Shown: one piece after another, positions 23,040 through 32,065 of the stretch
Numbering within the stretch: position 1 is the first letter of the stretch
Layout: each line of letters starts with the position of its first letter
Origin: Rhizonema sp. NSF051
GTDB taxonomy: Bacteria > Cyanobacteriota > Cyanobacteriia > Cyanobacteriales > Nostocaceae
Assembly: GCA_029379265.1 (NCBI GenBank)
Contig: JAQYWN010000002.1
Coordinates: forward strand, 1-39,535
Direction of reading: 5' to 3'
DNA length: 39,535 nucleotides
Made by a program: the position numbers and the translations under genes
The notes under the pieces: model-generated
What the model was told of the DNA's origin: nothing
Seen by the model: only the letters and a program-made list of their open reading frames with translations
The model's database searches: none

Positions 23040-25412
23040 CTAGTCCCTTCTTTCTCGATCAACATAGGATTCTAGGTCGTCGGTCTCAAGATCCATATCA
23101 TGTGGTAAATAGATATCTGAGGTTTGACCGTTAGGAATACTAAAGTTTCTAATTGACGAACCATCATTACCGACTGTGACCAAATCAATTTGTTGACGGT
23201 AATAATCGACACTTTTTACTTGTACGGCTACACGATCGCCCAACCTGTAAGAGGCACGATTTTTGCGACCAAACAGTGCTTGTTGTCTGGCGCGATATTC
23301 ATACCAATCGTCTTTGAGAGAACTGACGTGTACCAATCCTTCTACCCGTAAAGGCACGCGTGGATGCCCTTCTGTGCCGGACTCAGGTGGTAGAACTTCT
23401 ATTTCTACAAAGAACCCATAAGATTGGACACCAGTAATTACACCAGTGAAAACCTCACCAATACGCTGTTTCATCAAAGAGGCTCTTTGCAATCCTGCTA
23501 AATCAGCTTCGGCTTCTTGGACTTCTTTCTCGCGATCATTCAGTTGAACAATCACCCTAGTCAAATCAGTTTGAAGTTCTTGTTGTAATTCTGGTGGTAG
23601 AACATTCCAGTTAATTTCACTGTGACATGAGGAGGAGCGAAGGTTTACACGCTCTTTTACACGAGTATTGCGGCGATCGCGCCCGTGTTCGAGTAACGCA
23701 TAAAATACTCTCTGCATCAGTAAATCTGGGTAACGACGCAAGGGAGCGTGAGCATGAGTATAACCCTCTGGTAATGCTAGACCAAAGTGAGGTCCTTTAT
23801 TTGTGCTATACAGTGCTTGCTTGAGCGTATCCTGTAATAAATAAGTTAAAACTTGCTCGGATGGAGATTCTGCAAAAACCCTGGTCAAATGTTGATAATC
23901 TATGGGTTGAACATCAACTTCTGGATCTAATGCTAGTTCAATGCCTAAATTAATTGCTAATTTTAGCATTTCTTGGACATCTTCAGCATCAGGTGCGCCT
24001 TGGACTCGCCAAATTGTTGGAACAGCGAGAGCATTCAAGTGAGTCGCCATCAATTGATTAACGAGTAGTGCAAACTCAGTTAATAGCGATCGCACGGGTA
24101 AATCGTTCACGACGACACACCCTAAAATGCCCTCATCGTTGTAAGAGTTTTGGCTTGGAGGTAAATTTAACTGCAAGCAACCACGAGTTAAGCGTACTTG
24201 TTTCAACTTCAGTTGCACTGTTTTCAGTTGTTGAAGCAACTCAACCACTTCCGCCGAAGAGTCTGTCGATTGGTCAGTGAGAATTTTTTCTGCTTCTTGT
24301 TCGCTCAAATGCTCGTTTACGTTGACGACACTTGGTTGAATTTCCCACTCCAGTACTTCTCCGGATTTTGAATCAATCGCGATTAAAAAAGACATTGCTA
24401 AGCGATCATTTCCTGGTGAGAGAGAACAGCGTTCTACCACCACTTCTGGAAACATTGGCAGAACGAGTTCTCCCAGATACACCGATCTCCCCCGTCTGAG
24501 TGCTTCTCGATCCAGGGGTTCATCTGGTTGGATATGGTGAGAAACATCAGCTATGTGAAAGCCCAATTGCCAAAGCCCAGCTGCCGTTTTTTCCAAACTC
24601 AAAGCGTTTTCTACCATTTTGGACTTATCAAAAGCACTGCTACCTAAGGTTATGGTGTACTTTTGACGTAAATCCAGTCTATTTTTTAGGTCTGCTTTTA
24701 ATAGCTTTTTCGGTAACTTTGCCGCTGCTTCTTGAACAGAATCAGGGAAACTTCGTGATAGATCGTGTTTACAAGTTACTAAATCTATGTCCGCCGCCGC
24801 TTCTGCATCGCTCCCCAGAATTTGTACTACACGACCCACTGGCGGATATTGGGCAAGTGGGTATCGCAGGACTTCTACGTGAGCGAGGTGATCGATCGCC
24901 TGTTCCAAGTTAAGGTTTGATGCTAAAAGTTTGAGTTCAAATAATAGGCGATCATCTAGAGGTACGGCACGAAAACCACCTTCTACTTGCTTGACTCGTG
25001 CTAGTAAAGTGTGATTCGAGCGTTCTAGAATCAGCTTGACTTCTCCCTCTGGAGAACGGCGACGACTACCTTCTTTAAGAACCTTTACTAGAACCCGATC
25101 TCCGTTCCAGGCGTTACTTAGATGGCTTTCCCGGATATAAATATCCTCAGATCCTTCCACATCTTGAATTGCAAAGCAAAAACCTTTGCTAGAACATCTC
25201 AGCTTTGCTTCAATTAATCCTTCTTCTGAAATCCGGCGATACTTCCCGCGATCTTTTACTAAAATCCCGATTTTCTCCAGTACTTCCAAAGCGATGTGAA
25301 GTTTTTGTAATCCGTCTTCATCTTCACAACCAAGTTTCTTCTCCAACAATTTACGAGCTACCAATTTATCATCGGTGAAATTGGTAAGGAGTGTAGCGAT
25401 TGAAAATTCCAT
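23040..25412 (-). CDS. RNB (RNase II/R) family protein with altered active site
   Basis: The protein has 790 residues with RNase II/R architecture: N-terminal winged-helix and cold-shock-like domains (about 1-200), an RNB domain (about 240-590) and a C-terminal S1 domain (about 655-750, IGEVFTGVITGVQSYGFFVEI). Recognisable RNB features are GFHIADVSHHI, CSLSPGNDRLAMSFLI and THAHAPLRRYPDLL. RNB nucleases need an aspartate cluster in a TIDxxxxxDxDDA motif. Here that segment reads TITLGSSAFDKSKMVENA (T253-A270), with Thr for the first Asp and Glu-Asn (E268, N269) for the Asp pair, so normal 3'-5' exonuclease activity is doubtful. The frame is intact, so this is not a decayed gene. I withhold a gene symbol. 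Confidence 0.88.
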   Translation of the reverse strand: MEFSIATLLTNFTDDKLVARKLLEKKLGCEDEDGLQKLHIALEVLEKIGILVKDRGKYRRISEEGLIEAKLRCSSKGFCFAIQDVEGSEDIYIRESHLSNAWNGDRVLVKVLKEGSRRRSPEGEVKLILERSNHTLLARVKQVEGGFRAVPLDDRLLFELKLLASNLNLEQAIDHLAHVEVLRYPLAQYPPVGRVVQILGSDAEAAADIDLVTCKHDLSRSFPDSVQEAAAKLPKKLLKADLKNRLDLRQKYTITLGSSAFDKSKMVENALSLEKTAAGLWQLGFHIADVSHHIQPDEPLDREALRRGRSVYLGELVLPMFPEVVVERCSLSPGNDRLAMSFLIAIDSKSGEVLEWEIQPSVVNVNEHLSEQEAEKILTDQSTDSSAEVVELLQQLKTVQLKLKQVRLTRGCLQLNLPPSQNSYNDEGILGCVVVNDLPVRSLLTEFALLVNQLMATHLNALAVPTIWRVQGAPDAEDVQEMLKLAINLGIELALDPEVDVQPIDYQHLTRVFAESPSEQVLTYLLQDTLKQALYSTNKGPHFGLALPEGYTHAHAPLRRYPDLLMQRVFYALLEHGRDRRNTRVKERVNLRSSSCHSEINWNVLPPELQQELQTDLTRVIVQLNDREKEVQEAEADLAGLQRASLMKQRIGEVFTGVITGVQSYGFFVEIEVLPPESGTEGHPRVPLRVEGLVHVSSLKDDWYEYRARQQALFGRKNRASYRLGDRVAVQVKSVDYYRQQIDLVTVGNDGSSIRNFSIPNGQTSDIYLPHDMDLETDDLESYVDRERRD

Positions 25413-26195
25413 GCAGTGAACGACCTTTGGTCAAAACATCATTTTTTTTTGAATCTGGTTCTCTGGTGTTACCCTCACGAACTACAGACACTTGTTGGAG
25501 ACGAATAGCTCCGAAACAGGGTTCTACAGGAGCGTTTCAGAGTTGACTTACGTTCAAGTCCTGACTCTAAACAATCTTACAAAGCAAACCCGGTTCAGAT
25601 TTTTCCCTACTCGATAACTACTACGGGTCTCTAATCCGGCTTTGTTTTCAGGATCTACACTACCCATGCATCAATCTTTAAGGACACGAGAGGTGTTAGA
25701 TTGTCTAGAGTTAAGGTACTCTTACACGATGCAACTCCGATTGTGAACTAAGCGAAACTGCTGGCAAACCTAATCAACCCATACGCAGAATCGGTAACAA
25801 TTAGGTCAGCAGCGGAAGTATGCTGTGAGGATGAACCATTACTTCATTATTGTAGATTTAGAGGAGGACTTCTTTGAAAATAGTTCTAATCTAATTGGGT
25901 AATTAGTATAGCACGCACAATCAAATCACCTGTAGTAAGTCAGTGGTAGCTAAAAAGTTACTTCAACCTTCAAGCTACATCTAGGATATACGTAAAGTAA
26001 TAACAGAGACAAAGGGGAAGAGAAAGAGCGATCCGAAGAATAGGGGGAGTCCTAAGTATATTTTGACAGCACGACGGCATGACTCTTCATCTGATATAAT
26101 TGAGTAAACTGCAATACATAACCGTGGGCGGGAATGGAAATCTTAAATGAAATCAGTCCAGAGTCCCGCACAATGACAGAAATAACTTTAGTATT
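25413..26195. other. Long non-coding stretch between divergent genes
   Basis: No open frame, tRNA or known RNA was recognised in these 783 bases. There is a T-run near 25443 and several short stem-forming segments, among them GCTCC...GGAGC near 25508-25535 and CAGCA...TGCTG at 25807-25825. A good extended -10 element lies near the right end. The left part presumably drives the RNB-family gene. Stem density makes an unrecognised RNA possible but unproved. Confidence 0.4.
26092..26100 (+). promoter_or_regulatory. Extended -10 promoter element
   Basis: TGATATAAT combines an extended TGn with a perfect TATAAT (26095-26100). A TTGACA at 26063 is too far upstream (26 bases) to serve as a normal -35. 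It would drive the gene starting at 26196 with a leader of about 90 bases. Confidence 0.4.
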
Positions 26196-26987
26196 ATGTT
26201 GGTTCAACTTCAGAACTTGTATCCCCAAGCCTGTCTTATTTCTGAACTAGTACAAATGTATCAAGGAAAATACATTGTCCGAGCGAGCGTGCAAATTGAA
26301 GGTGTAACCCGCGCCACTGGTATGGCTAGCGCGGAAACTCTGGAAGATGCAGAAGACAGAGCTCGGAGTAGGGCGTTGATGGTTCTAGGAATCACAGGTA
26401 CGTCACAAAAAGCGGCAGCAATTCCCTCAGAACCAATAACGCAAGTCCAGCCAATCCCTTCCTTATCAAAGACAAGTGGATTAAACGAATCTGCGTATTC
26501 CGCCACAATAAACTCTATTCCCCAAACAGAAACAACTGTCAAACTTAAAACTGACACCATCAGGCAAGACTTAGACAGACGTGCCGTTAGCAGTCAACAA
26601 CAAGCTCAGTTTGATTTTCCTGAAGACAATTTGGAAGTTGTCTCCGGTGAACTAAAAGACAATCAGTCGCTACCAGAGATTGCTCCCAGTAACGTTACAC
26701 CATTTCCTCCACGAAGTTATACTCCTTCTCAACAGGATGTTGTAACGCCAACAGCAAAGAAAAGCAAGAAGACTGAACCAGTCGATCTTTCAGATGCCAT
26801 CACTAAAACTGATATCGAAATGCAGCGTTTGCACTGGACACCAGAGCAGGGACGGGAATATCTGAAAAAGACTTATGGCAAGATAGCCCGCAGTTTACTG
26901 AAACCAGAAGAATTGTTAGATTTCCTCAAATACCTAGAATCTCAGCCATCTGAACCCACACCCCCAGATCCTATCGCTGGGTTTTGA
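26196..26987 (+). CDS. Conserved cyanobacterial protein with N-terminal Rad52-like segment (function unknown)
   Basis: The protein has 263 residues. The N-terminal 70 residues (YPQACLISELVQMYQGKYIVRASVQIEGVTRATGMASAETLEDAEDRARSRALMVLGI) alternate strands and a helix in a way reminiscent of Rad52-type single-strand annealing or double-stranded-RNA-binding folds. The middle (about 75-200) is low-complexity and rich in Ser, Pro, Thr and Gln. The C-terminal 55 residues form a compact conserved motif around MQRLHWTPEQGREYLKKTYG and LLKPEELLDFLKYLESQP. This C-terminal motif also occurs, from my knowledge of cyanobacterial proteins, at the end of putative ssDNA-annealing proteins. A DNA-handling role is inference. 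Convergent with clpP. Confidence 0.75.
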   Translation: MLVQLQNLYPQACLISELVQMYQGKYIVRASVQIEGVTRATGMASAETLEDAEDRARSRALMVLGITGTSQKAAAIPSEPITQVQPIPSLSKTSGLNESAYSATINSIPQTETTVKLKTDTIRQDLDRRAVSSQQQAQFDFPEDNLEVVSGELKDNQSLPEIAPSNVTPFPPRSYTPSQQDVVTPTAKKSKKTEPVDLSDAITKTDIEMQRLHWTPEQGREYLKKTYGKIARSLLKPEELLDFLKYLESQPSEPTPPDPIAGF

Positions 26988-26990
26988 AAT

Positions 26991-27109
26991 GAGTAATGAG
27001 TAATGAGTTATGAGTCAGAAGAAAGTAAAGAAAGAAACATTCCAAATTTCAATTTATCTCCTCTCTCACTTGATTCTCCTAACTCATAACTCATAACTCA
27101 TTACTCATA
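26991..27109. terminator. Heptamer-built inverted repeat between convergent genes
   Basis: Left array GAGTAAT, GAGTAAT, GAGTTAT, GAGTCAG (26991-27018) is complementary to right array ACTCATA, ACTCATA, ACTCATT, ACTCATA (27082-27109). It lies directly after the stop of the 26196 gene and just before the clpP stop, so these STRR units may act together as a bidirectional terminator. Confidence 0.6.
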
Positions 27110-27116
27110 ACTTATT

Positions 27117-27722
27117 TTAGACAACCGACATTGGACGGCTGCCTGCGGCATGACGATCCACGACTTGATCTAGCAAGCCATAATCTTTGGCTTCCTCAGG
27201 AGACATAAAGAAGTCTCTTTCGGTATCTTCAGCAATCTTTTCTAGGGGTTGGCCGGTGTGTTCGGCTAAATACTCGTTGAGCCGCCGCTTGTGATAAAGA
27301 ATTTCTCGAGCTTGAATTTCAATATCAGTCGCTTGTCCCTGAGCGCCTCCCAAAGGTTGGTGAATCATAATCCGAGAGTGAGGTAAGCTCATGCGCTTAC
27401 CCTTAGTACCGGCGCTCAGGAGGAAAGCTCCCATACTTGCTGCCAATCCGGTACAAATGGTACAAACATCAGGGCGGATGTGCTTCATAGTATCAAAAAT
27501 ACCCATGCCTGCCGTCACTGAACCACCTGGAGAATTGATATACATATATATATCTTTCTCCGGGTCTTCAGCATCTAAAAACAGCAGTTGGGCAACAATT
27601 AAGTTCGCTTCATTGCTGTCTATTGGCTGTCCCAAAAAGATGATGCGTTCACGTAACAGCCGTGAGTAGATATCAAAGGCGCGTTCGCCCCGACCCGATT
27701 GTTCAATAACGATAGGAATCAT
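27117..27722 (-). CDS. clpP: ATP-dependent Clp protease proteolytic subunit
   Basis: ClpP forms the serine-protease chamber of the Clp protease. The 201 residues carry the full catalytic triad: S96 in [13 protein letters not shown]121 in [20 protein letters not shown] and D170 in DTERDFFM. The N-terminal [20 protein letters not shown] and [15 protein letters not shown] are also typical, so this is an active ClpP rather than a ClpR. Length is normal with almost no propeptide. Cyanobacteria usually have several clpP genes; no clpX or clpR neighbour is seen here, so which paralogue it is cannot be settled. Confidence 0.96.
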   Translation of the reverse strand: MIPIVIEQSGRGERAFDIYSRLLRERIIFLGQPIDSNEANLIVAQLLFLDAEDPEKDIYMYINSPGGSVTAGMGIFDTMKHIRPDVCTICTGLAASMGAFLLSAGTKGKRMSLPHSRIMIHQPLGGAQGQATDIEIQAREILYHKRRLNEYLAEHTGQPLEKIAEDTERDFFMSPEEAKDYGLLDQVVDRHAAGSRPMSVV

Positions 27723-27963
27723 CTAGTGTACTGGTAGGTATTTTACAAATATTTTAACGATTTCAGCAGTTGATTGTTTTGTGCGATCGCATTCTTCTTT
27801 TAGTTAACGTTGAATTTTGTCAGAAAACGATCACTGTGTCAGCATTTTTACTGTCACATTTCCCGATTTATCTGATTTGTCAGTGTATATAAATAATAGG
27901 AAGTGGATTTGTGTTAATCAGTCCTACGTTAGAAAAACATCCACCCTTGAGGAGAAACGAGCC

Positions 27964-28119
27964 ATGTTAGAAAAATTTGTGCAAGCTACGATTCTTACTT
28001 TTTTACTCCATTTGATCGTTGTACTTAATTCAAACACCACATTTCAATCAAAAGCCATCCCATCTTTGGACACGGCGTCAGTGCCAATCGCGAAAACGCT
28101 GCTGAGTTCTGTGCGTTAA
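27964..28119 (+). CDS. Short hydrophobic peptide (51 aa), hypothetical
   Basis: The frame begins at an ATG preceded by a strong ribosome-binding site (GAGGAG, nine bases upstream). It encodes MLEKFVQATILTFLLHLIVV, a single membrane or signal-like helix, followed by a 30-residue polar tail. A longer in-frame opening from 27817 exists, but the strong site favours this start. I do not recognise a family. The signal-like N-terminus suggests a secreted or membrane peptide. Confidence 0.55.
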   Translation: MLEKFVQATILTFLLHLIVVLNSNTTFQSKAIPSLDTASVPIAKTLLSSVR

Positions 28120-28236
28120 GATTAACTATATTGAAAGTGGAAACACCCTTTTGAGGGTTATTCAAAATTCAAAATTTAAAATCTCAAATCTTTTCGAGGT
28201 AGACTAGGCACAGAAGGCAAATTCCTGTGTTTAACC

Positions 28237-30345
28237 ATGACTAATCGCCTTGCTGAAGCTAAGAGTCTATATCTCCGCAAACACGCTCTCAACCCCATAG
28301 ACTGGTGGTTCTGGTGCGATGAAGCACTCGCAACTGCAAAGGCACAGAATAAACCGATATTTCTCTCCATTGGTTACTCCAGCTGCCACTGGTGTACTGT
28401 CATGGAAGGGGAAGCTTTTTCTGACCCGGCTATTGCTGAGTATATGAACGCTAATTTTCTTCCTATTAAAGTAGATCGGGAAGAAAGACCTGACCTTGAT
28501 AGTATTTATATGCAAGTTCTGCAGATGATGAGTGGTCAAGGGGGTTGGCCTTTAAACATTTTTCTATCTCCAGAAGATTTAGTGCCATTTTATGCTGGAA
28601 CTTATTTTCCAGTTGATCCCCGCTACGGTCGTCCTGGTTTTCTGCAAGTTTTACAAGCACTTCGCCACTATTATGATACAGAAAAAGAAGACTTGCACAA
28701 TCGCAAAGCAGTAATTCTGGAGTCGCTTCTGACTGCTGTGGTGTTGCAAGCGGACAACGTCACGGAGTCTCAAGATAATGAATTGTTACAAAAAGGCTGG
28801 GAAATCAGTACTCGGATCATCACACCAAACCCATCGGGCAATAGCTTCCCGATGATTCCCTACGCGGAATTAGCTCTACGCTTAACTAGGTTTAATTGGA
28901 AAAACGAAGCAAAATCTGACAGCAAACAGGTTTGTACTCAACGAGGATTAGACTTAGCACTGGGTGGAATTTATGATCATGTAGGTGGTGGCTTTCACCG
29001 CTACACGGTTGATCATACCTGGACGGTGCCGCATTTTGAAAAGATGCTATATGACAACGGTCAAATAGTCGAGTATCTAGCTTCTTTATGGAGTGCAGGA
29101 GTGCAAGAACCAGCTTTTGAACAGGCAATCTTCTCTACTGTCCAATGGCTGAAGCGGGAAATGACTGACAAGAGTGGATATTTCTTTGCAGCTCAAGATG
29201 CTGATAGTTTTACAGATCCAACAGCAGCAGAACCAGAAGAAGGAGCATTCTACATCTGGAGTTATAGCGAATTAGAACAACTCCTAACTCTAAGAGAGCT
29301 AACGGAATTGCAACAACAATTTACCGTAACTCCTAACGGTAACTTTGAAGGTAACAATGTGTTGCAAAGGCGTTATCCAGGCAAACTGAGTGAAACACTC
29401 TCGACGACACTGACAAAGCTGTTTGCCGCACGTCATAATCTGCCACTTGATTCCCTAACAACAGATAATTCTATTACCATCCCTCCTGCCCGCGACAATC
29501 AGGAAGCAAAAACAGGCAACTGGCGCGGACGCATTCCTCCAGTGACAGATACAAAGATGATTGTGGCTTGGAATGCTCTGATGATTTCCGGTTTGGCAAG
29601 GGCATATGGAGTGTTCCAACAACCAGAGTATCTAGAACTAGCTTCCACTGCAGCGAATTTCATCATAGATCGTCAGTTTGTTGATGGACGATTCTATCGG
29701 TTGAATTATGAAGGTCAACCAACCGTTCTCGCTCAATCGGAAGATTTCGCTTTCTTTATTAAAGCTCTGCTAGATTTACATCACGCAACTCTTGGAATCA
29801 AGGAACTCTCTTCCCTCACTCCCCCTTCTTTTTGGTTGGAAAAAGCGATTGTTATCCAGGAGGAATTTAATGAATTTCTTTGGAGTGTTGAACTAGGCGG
29901 ATATAATAACACATCTCGGGACGCTAGTCAAGATTTAATTGTGCGAGAACGCAGTTATGCGGATAATGCAACTCCTTCAGCTAATGGAATCGCGATCGCC
30001 AACCTTGTTCGCCTTGCTCTCCTAACTGACGATCTCCACTATCTAGATTTTGCTGAATTGGGATTGAAATCTTTTAGGAGTGTGATGAATAGCGCTCCTC
30101 AAGCTTGCCCGAGTTTGTTTCAGGCTTTGGATTGGTATCGGAACTGTACCTTGATTCGCACCACAACAGAGCAAATCAATTTTCTCAATACTATGTATTT
30201 GCCTACTGTAATGTTTGCAACAGCATCCAATCTCTCACCAACAACTGTAGGCTTAGTCTGTCAAGGATTGAAATGTCTTCCTGCCGCAGAAAGTTTAGAA
30301 AAGTTGATGCAGCAAATTGACCGATGTCAGACGCGAGGCCGTTAA
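28237..30345 (+). CDS. Thioredoxin-domain protein of the SPATA20/YyaL (DUF255) family
   Basis: The protein has 702 residues. Residues 1-165 are the DUF255 thioredoxin-like domain: [41 protein letters not shown] with the C50-H-W-C53 redox-like motif, [14 protein letters not shown] and [24 protein letters not shown]. The rest is an (alpha/alpha)6-toroid-like region resembling N-acylglucosamine epimerases, with [34 protein letters not shown]...[42 protein letters not shown] and [13 protein letters not shown]. Length is normal or slightly long. The molecular activity of this widely conserved family is unknown. Appears monocistronic. Confidence 0.9.
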   Translation: MTNRLAEAKSLYLRKHALNPIDWWFWCDEALATAKAQNKPIFLSIGYSSCHWCTVMEGEAFSDPAIAEYMNANFLPIKVDREERPDLDSIYMQVLQMMSGQGGWPLNIFLSPEDLVPFYAGTYFPVDPRYGRPGFLQVLQALRHYYDTEKEDLHNRKAVILESLLTAVVLQADNVTESQDNELLQKGWEISTRIITPNPSGNSFPMIPYAELALRLTRFNWKNEAKSDSKQVCTQRGLDLALGGIYDHVGGGFHRYTVDHTWTVPHFEKMLYDNGQIVEYLASLWSAGVQEPAFEQAIFSTVQWLKREMTDKSGYFFAAQDADSFTDPTAAEPEEGAFYIWSYSELEQLLTLRELTELQQQFTVTPNGNFEGNNVLQRRYPGKLSETLSTTLTKLFAARHNLPLDSLTTDNSITIPPARDNQEAKTGNWRGRIPPVTDTKMIVAWNALMISGLARAYGVFQQPEYLELASTAANFIIDRQFVDGRFYRLNYEGQPTVLAQSEDFAFFIKALLDLHHATLGIKELSSLTPPSFWLEKAIVIQEEFNEFLWSVELGGYNNTSRDASQDLIVRERSYADNATPSANGIAIANLVRLALLTDDLHYLDFAELGLKSFRSVMNSAPQACPSLFQALDWYRNCTLIRTTTEQINFLNTMYLPTVMFATASNLSPTTVGLVCQGLKCLPAAESLEKLMQQIDRCQTRGR

Positions 30346-30514
30346 TGGTTAATCGGTAAGTATCAGTGCCCGAAGTGCTGCGACTCAGTCAGCGACAAGA
30401 GGAATTCGTAGACAACTGTGATACCACTTGAATTTGACAAATCGTACAGGCTTCGGAGTACTGTTGGTAGAATGCTTAGGTTACAAGTACTGTTAACAAT
30501 TAACCATTCACAAC

Positions 30515-30613
30515 TACTCCCTTTGCGGTGTAAGATTATTTACCTTATTTCTCTGCGTCTTTGGCGTGCGTGTGCGGTTTTTAATCGGTATTCTTAGGAG
30601 CGCAAAGGGAGTA
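30515..30613 (+). promoter_or_regulatory. Inverted repeat sequestering the mobA ribosome-binding site (candidate)
   Basis: TACTCCCTTTGCG (30515-30527) and CGCAAAGGGAGTA (30601-30613) are perfect 13-base reverse complements separated by 73 bases. The right arm contains GGGAG, the probable mobA ribosome-binding site, about 12 bases before the ATG. Pairing would hide it. This may be a regulatory leader, or simply a palindromic repeat that landed here. Confidence 0.35.
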
Positions 30614-30624
30614 ACTATTAACAA

Positions 30625-31230
30625 ATGACTAAATTGACTGCGATTGTTTTGGCTGGAGGTAGAAGTTCGCGGATGGGTAAAGATAAAGCCTTAATTCCCA
30701 TCCAAGGTATACCGTTATTACAATTGGTGTGTGGAATTGCTAGCGGTTGTGCTGACACAGTCTACGTGGTAACTCCTTGGCAGGAACGCTATCAACACTT
30801 ACTACTGCCCAAATGTCAGTTTATCCGAGAAGTGCCTTTATTTGGTGAAACAGGTGAAGAACTGCCACCAAATGGACCACTCCTTGGGTTTGCTCAAGGA
30901 CTAGCACATGTGGAAACAGAATGGGTGCTGCTGCTTGCTTGTGATCTCCCCAAGTTGCAGGTTTACGTGTTGCAAGAGTGGATCGCTTTTCTGGATGGTG
31001 TGGGAGATGGGGCGATCGCTGCTTTAGCTCACCATACCAAAGGATGGGAGCCATTGTGTGGTTTCTATCACCGTCGTTGTTTACCAAATCTACTCGACTT
31101 TATTCATCAAGGGGGGCGATCATTCCAAGATTGGCTTCAGCAGAATCCTGTACAAATTTTGCCAGTCCCAGAACCTTCCATGTTATTTAACTGTAATACA
31201 CCAGAAGATTTGTTAATTGTTAATCGCTAA
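30625..31230 (+). CDS. mobA: Molybdenum cofactor guanylyltransferase
   Basis: MobA joins GMP from GTP to molybdopterin to form the guanine dinucleotide form of the molybdenum cofactor, used for example by nitrate reductase. The 201 residues show the GTP-binding IVLAGGRSSRMGKDKALI near the N-terminus, PNGPLLGFAQGLAHV, the metal-binding LLLACDLPKL, GWEPLCGFYHRRCLP, GRSFQDWL and the C-terminal FNCNTPEDL. Length is normal. A 13-bp inverted repeat flanks its leader. ilvH follows on the same strand after about 85 bases. Confidence 0.93.
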   Translation: MTKLTAIVLAGGRSSRMGKDKALIPIQGIPLLQLVCGIASGCADTVYVVTPWQERYQHLLLPKCQFIREVPLFGETGEELPPNGPLLGFAQGLAHVETEWVLLLACDLPKLQVYVLQEWIAFLDGVGDGAIAALAHHTKGWEPLCGFYHRRCLPNLLDFIHQGGRSFQDWLQQNPVQILPVPEPSMLFNCNTPEDLLIVNR

Positions 31231-31314
31231 TTACCGTTTCAGTTTAAAATGGAATACCAGATTTAGATTTTTAGTATGGCAGTATGTGTAATGCTGTCAG
31301 CTTGAGTTAGCAAG

Positions 31315-31833
31315 ATGAAACATACCCTTTCAGTGCTTGTAGAAGATGAAGCGGGGGTGCTATCCCGCATTGCTGGATTATTTGCCCGGCGTGGCTTTAA
31401 TATTGAAAGTCTTGCTGTTGGTCCTGCGGAGCAATTTGGAGTTTCCCGGATTACAATGGTTGTTCCCGGTGATGATCGCGTCATTGAGCAACTTACCAAG
31501 CAACTGTACAAGCTCATCAACGTTCTCAAGGTTCAGGACATTACTGAAATTCCTTGCGTAGAAAGAGAATTAATGCTACTCAAGGTAAATGCGACAAGCA
31601 TCAACCGGGCAGAAGTCATCGAAATTGCTCAAATTTTCCGGGCGCGAGTGGTAGATGTGGCGGAAGATTCTCTGACTGTGGAAGTTGTGGGAGATCCAGG
31701 TAAGATGGTGGCGATCGTGCAGGTGCTGCAAAAATTTGGTCTCAAAGAAATAGCTCGTACTGGCAAAATTGCTTTAACTCGTGAATCGGGTGTCAATACT
31801 GAGTTGCTCAAGTCTTTAGAAGCAAAGGTTTAG
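31315..31833 (+). CDS. ilvH: Acetolactate synthase small (regulatory) subunit
   Basis: The small subunit activates acetohydroxyacid synthase, the first step of branched-chain amino-acid synthesis, and gives it valine sensitivity. The 172 residues begin with the ACT domain ([35 protein letters not shown], then [29 protein letters not shown]). The second half ([11 protein letters not shown] to GKIALTRE) forms the second ACT-like domain. Length is normal. The large subunit ilvB is not in this window. Confidence 0.96.
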   Translation: MKHTLSVLVEDEAGVLSRIAGLFARRGFNIESLAVGPAEQFGVSRITMVVPGDDRVIEQLTKQLYKLINVLKVQDITEIPCVERELMLLKVNATSINRAEVIEIAQIFRARVVDVAEDSLTVEVVGDPGKMVAIVQVLQKFGLKEIARTGKIALTRESGVNTELLKSLEAKV

Positions 31834-31942
31834 GCTAGCCGCGAAAATTGATGACTTCTTTTCAAGATATAGCAACGGATTGATGCTTAAGACAAAAATA
31901 AATTCACGGCGGTACGCGCTTTTGTTGGCGTTTACCATCAAG

Positions 31943-31970
31943 TTGTCCTAACTGTGGCAACTGCTATAAT
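31943..31970 (+). promoter_or_regulatory. Candidate promoter for the 32066 gene
   Basis: TTGTCC (31943-31948) and an extended -10 TGCTATAAT (31962-31970) are separated by 16 bases between the hexamers. This would start transcription near 31977, giving a leader of about 90 bases before the ATG at 32066. Confidence 0.45.
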
Positions 31971-32065
31971 TTGCTGCTGTACGTTAACACTCCTTGCCTC
32001 TACTGATATTTTTAGAGAACTTTTGGGAAATATATATCTGTAGACTATATACCTGTAAGAAAGAC

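Noticed and set aside
24500-24913. A 137-codon plus-strand frame inside the RNB-family gene.
   Set aside because: Antisense shadow of a conserved coding region.
25803-25826. GGTCAGCAGCGGAAGTATGC resembles the GGAA tetraloop region of SRP (4.5S) RNA.
   Set aside because: The 3' side lacks the AGCAG of the conserved internal loop and no long flanking helix is present; it is a simple five-base stem.
26174-26195. An ATG at 26174 that might extend the 26196 gene upstream.
   Set aside because: It is in a different frame from the conserved protein, and there is no evidence for a frameshift.
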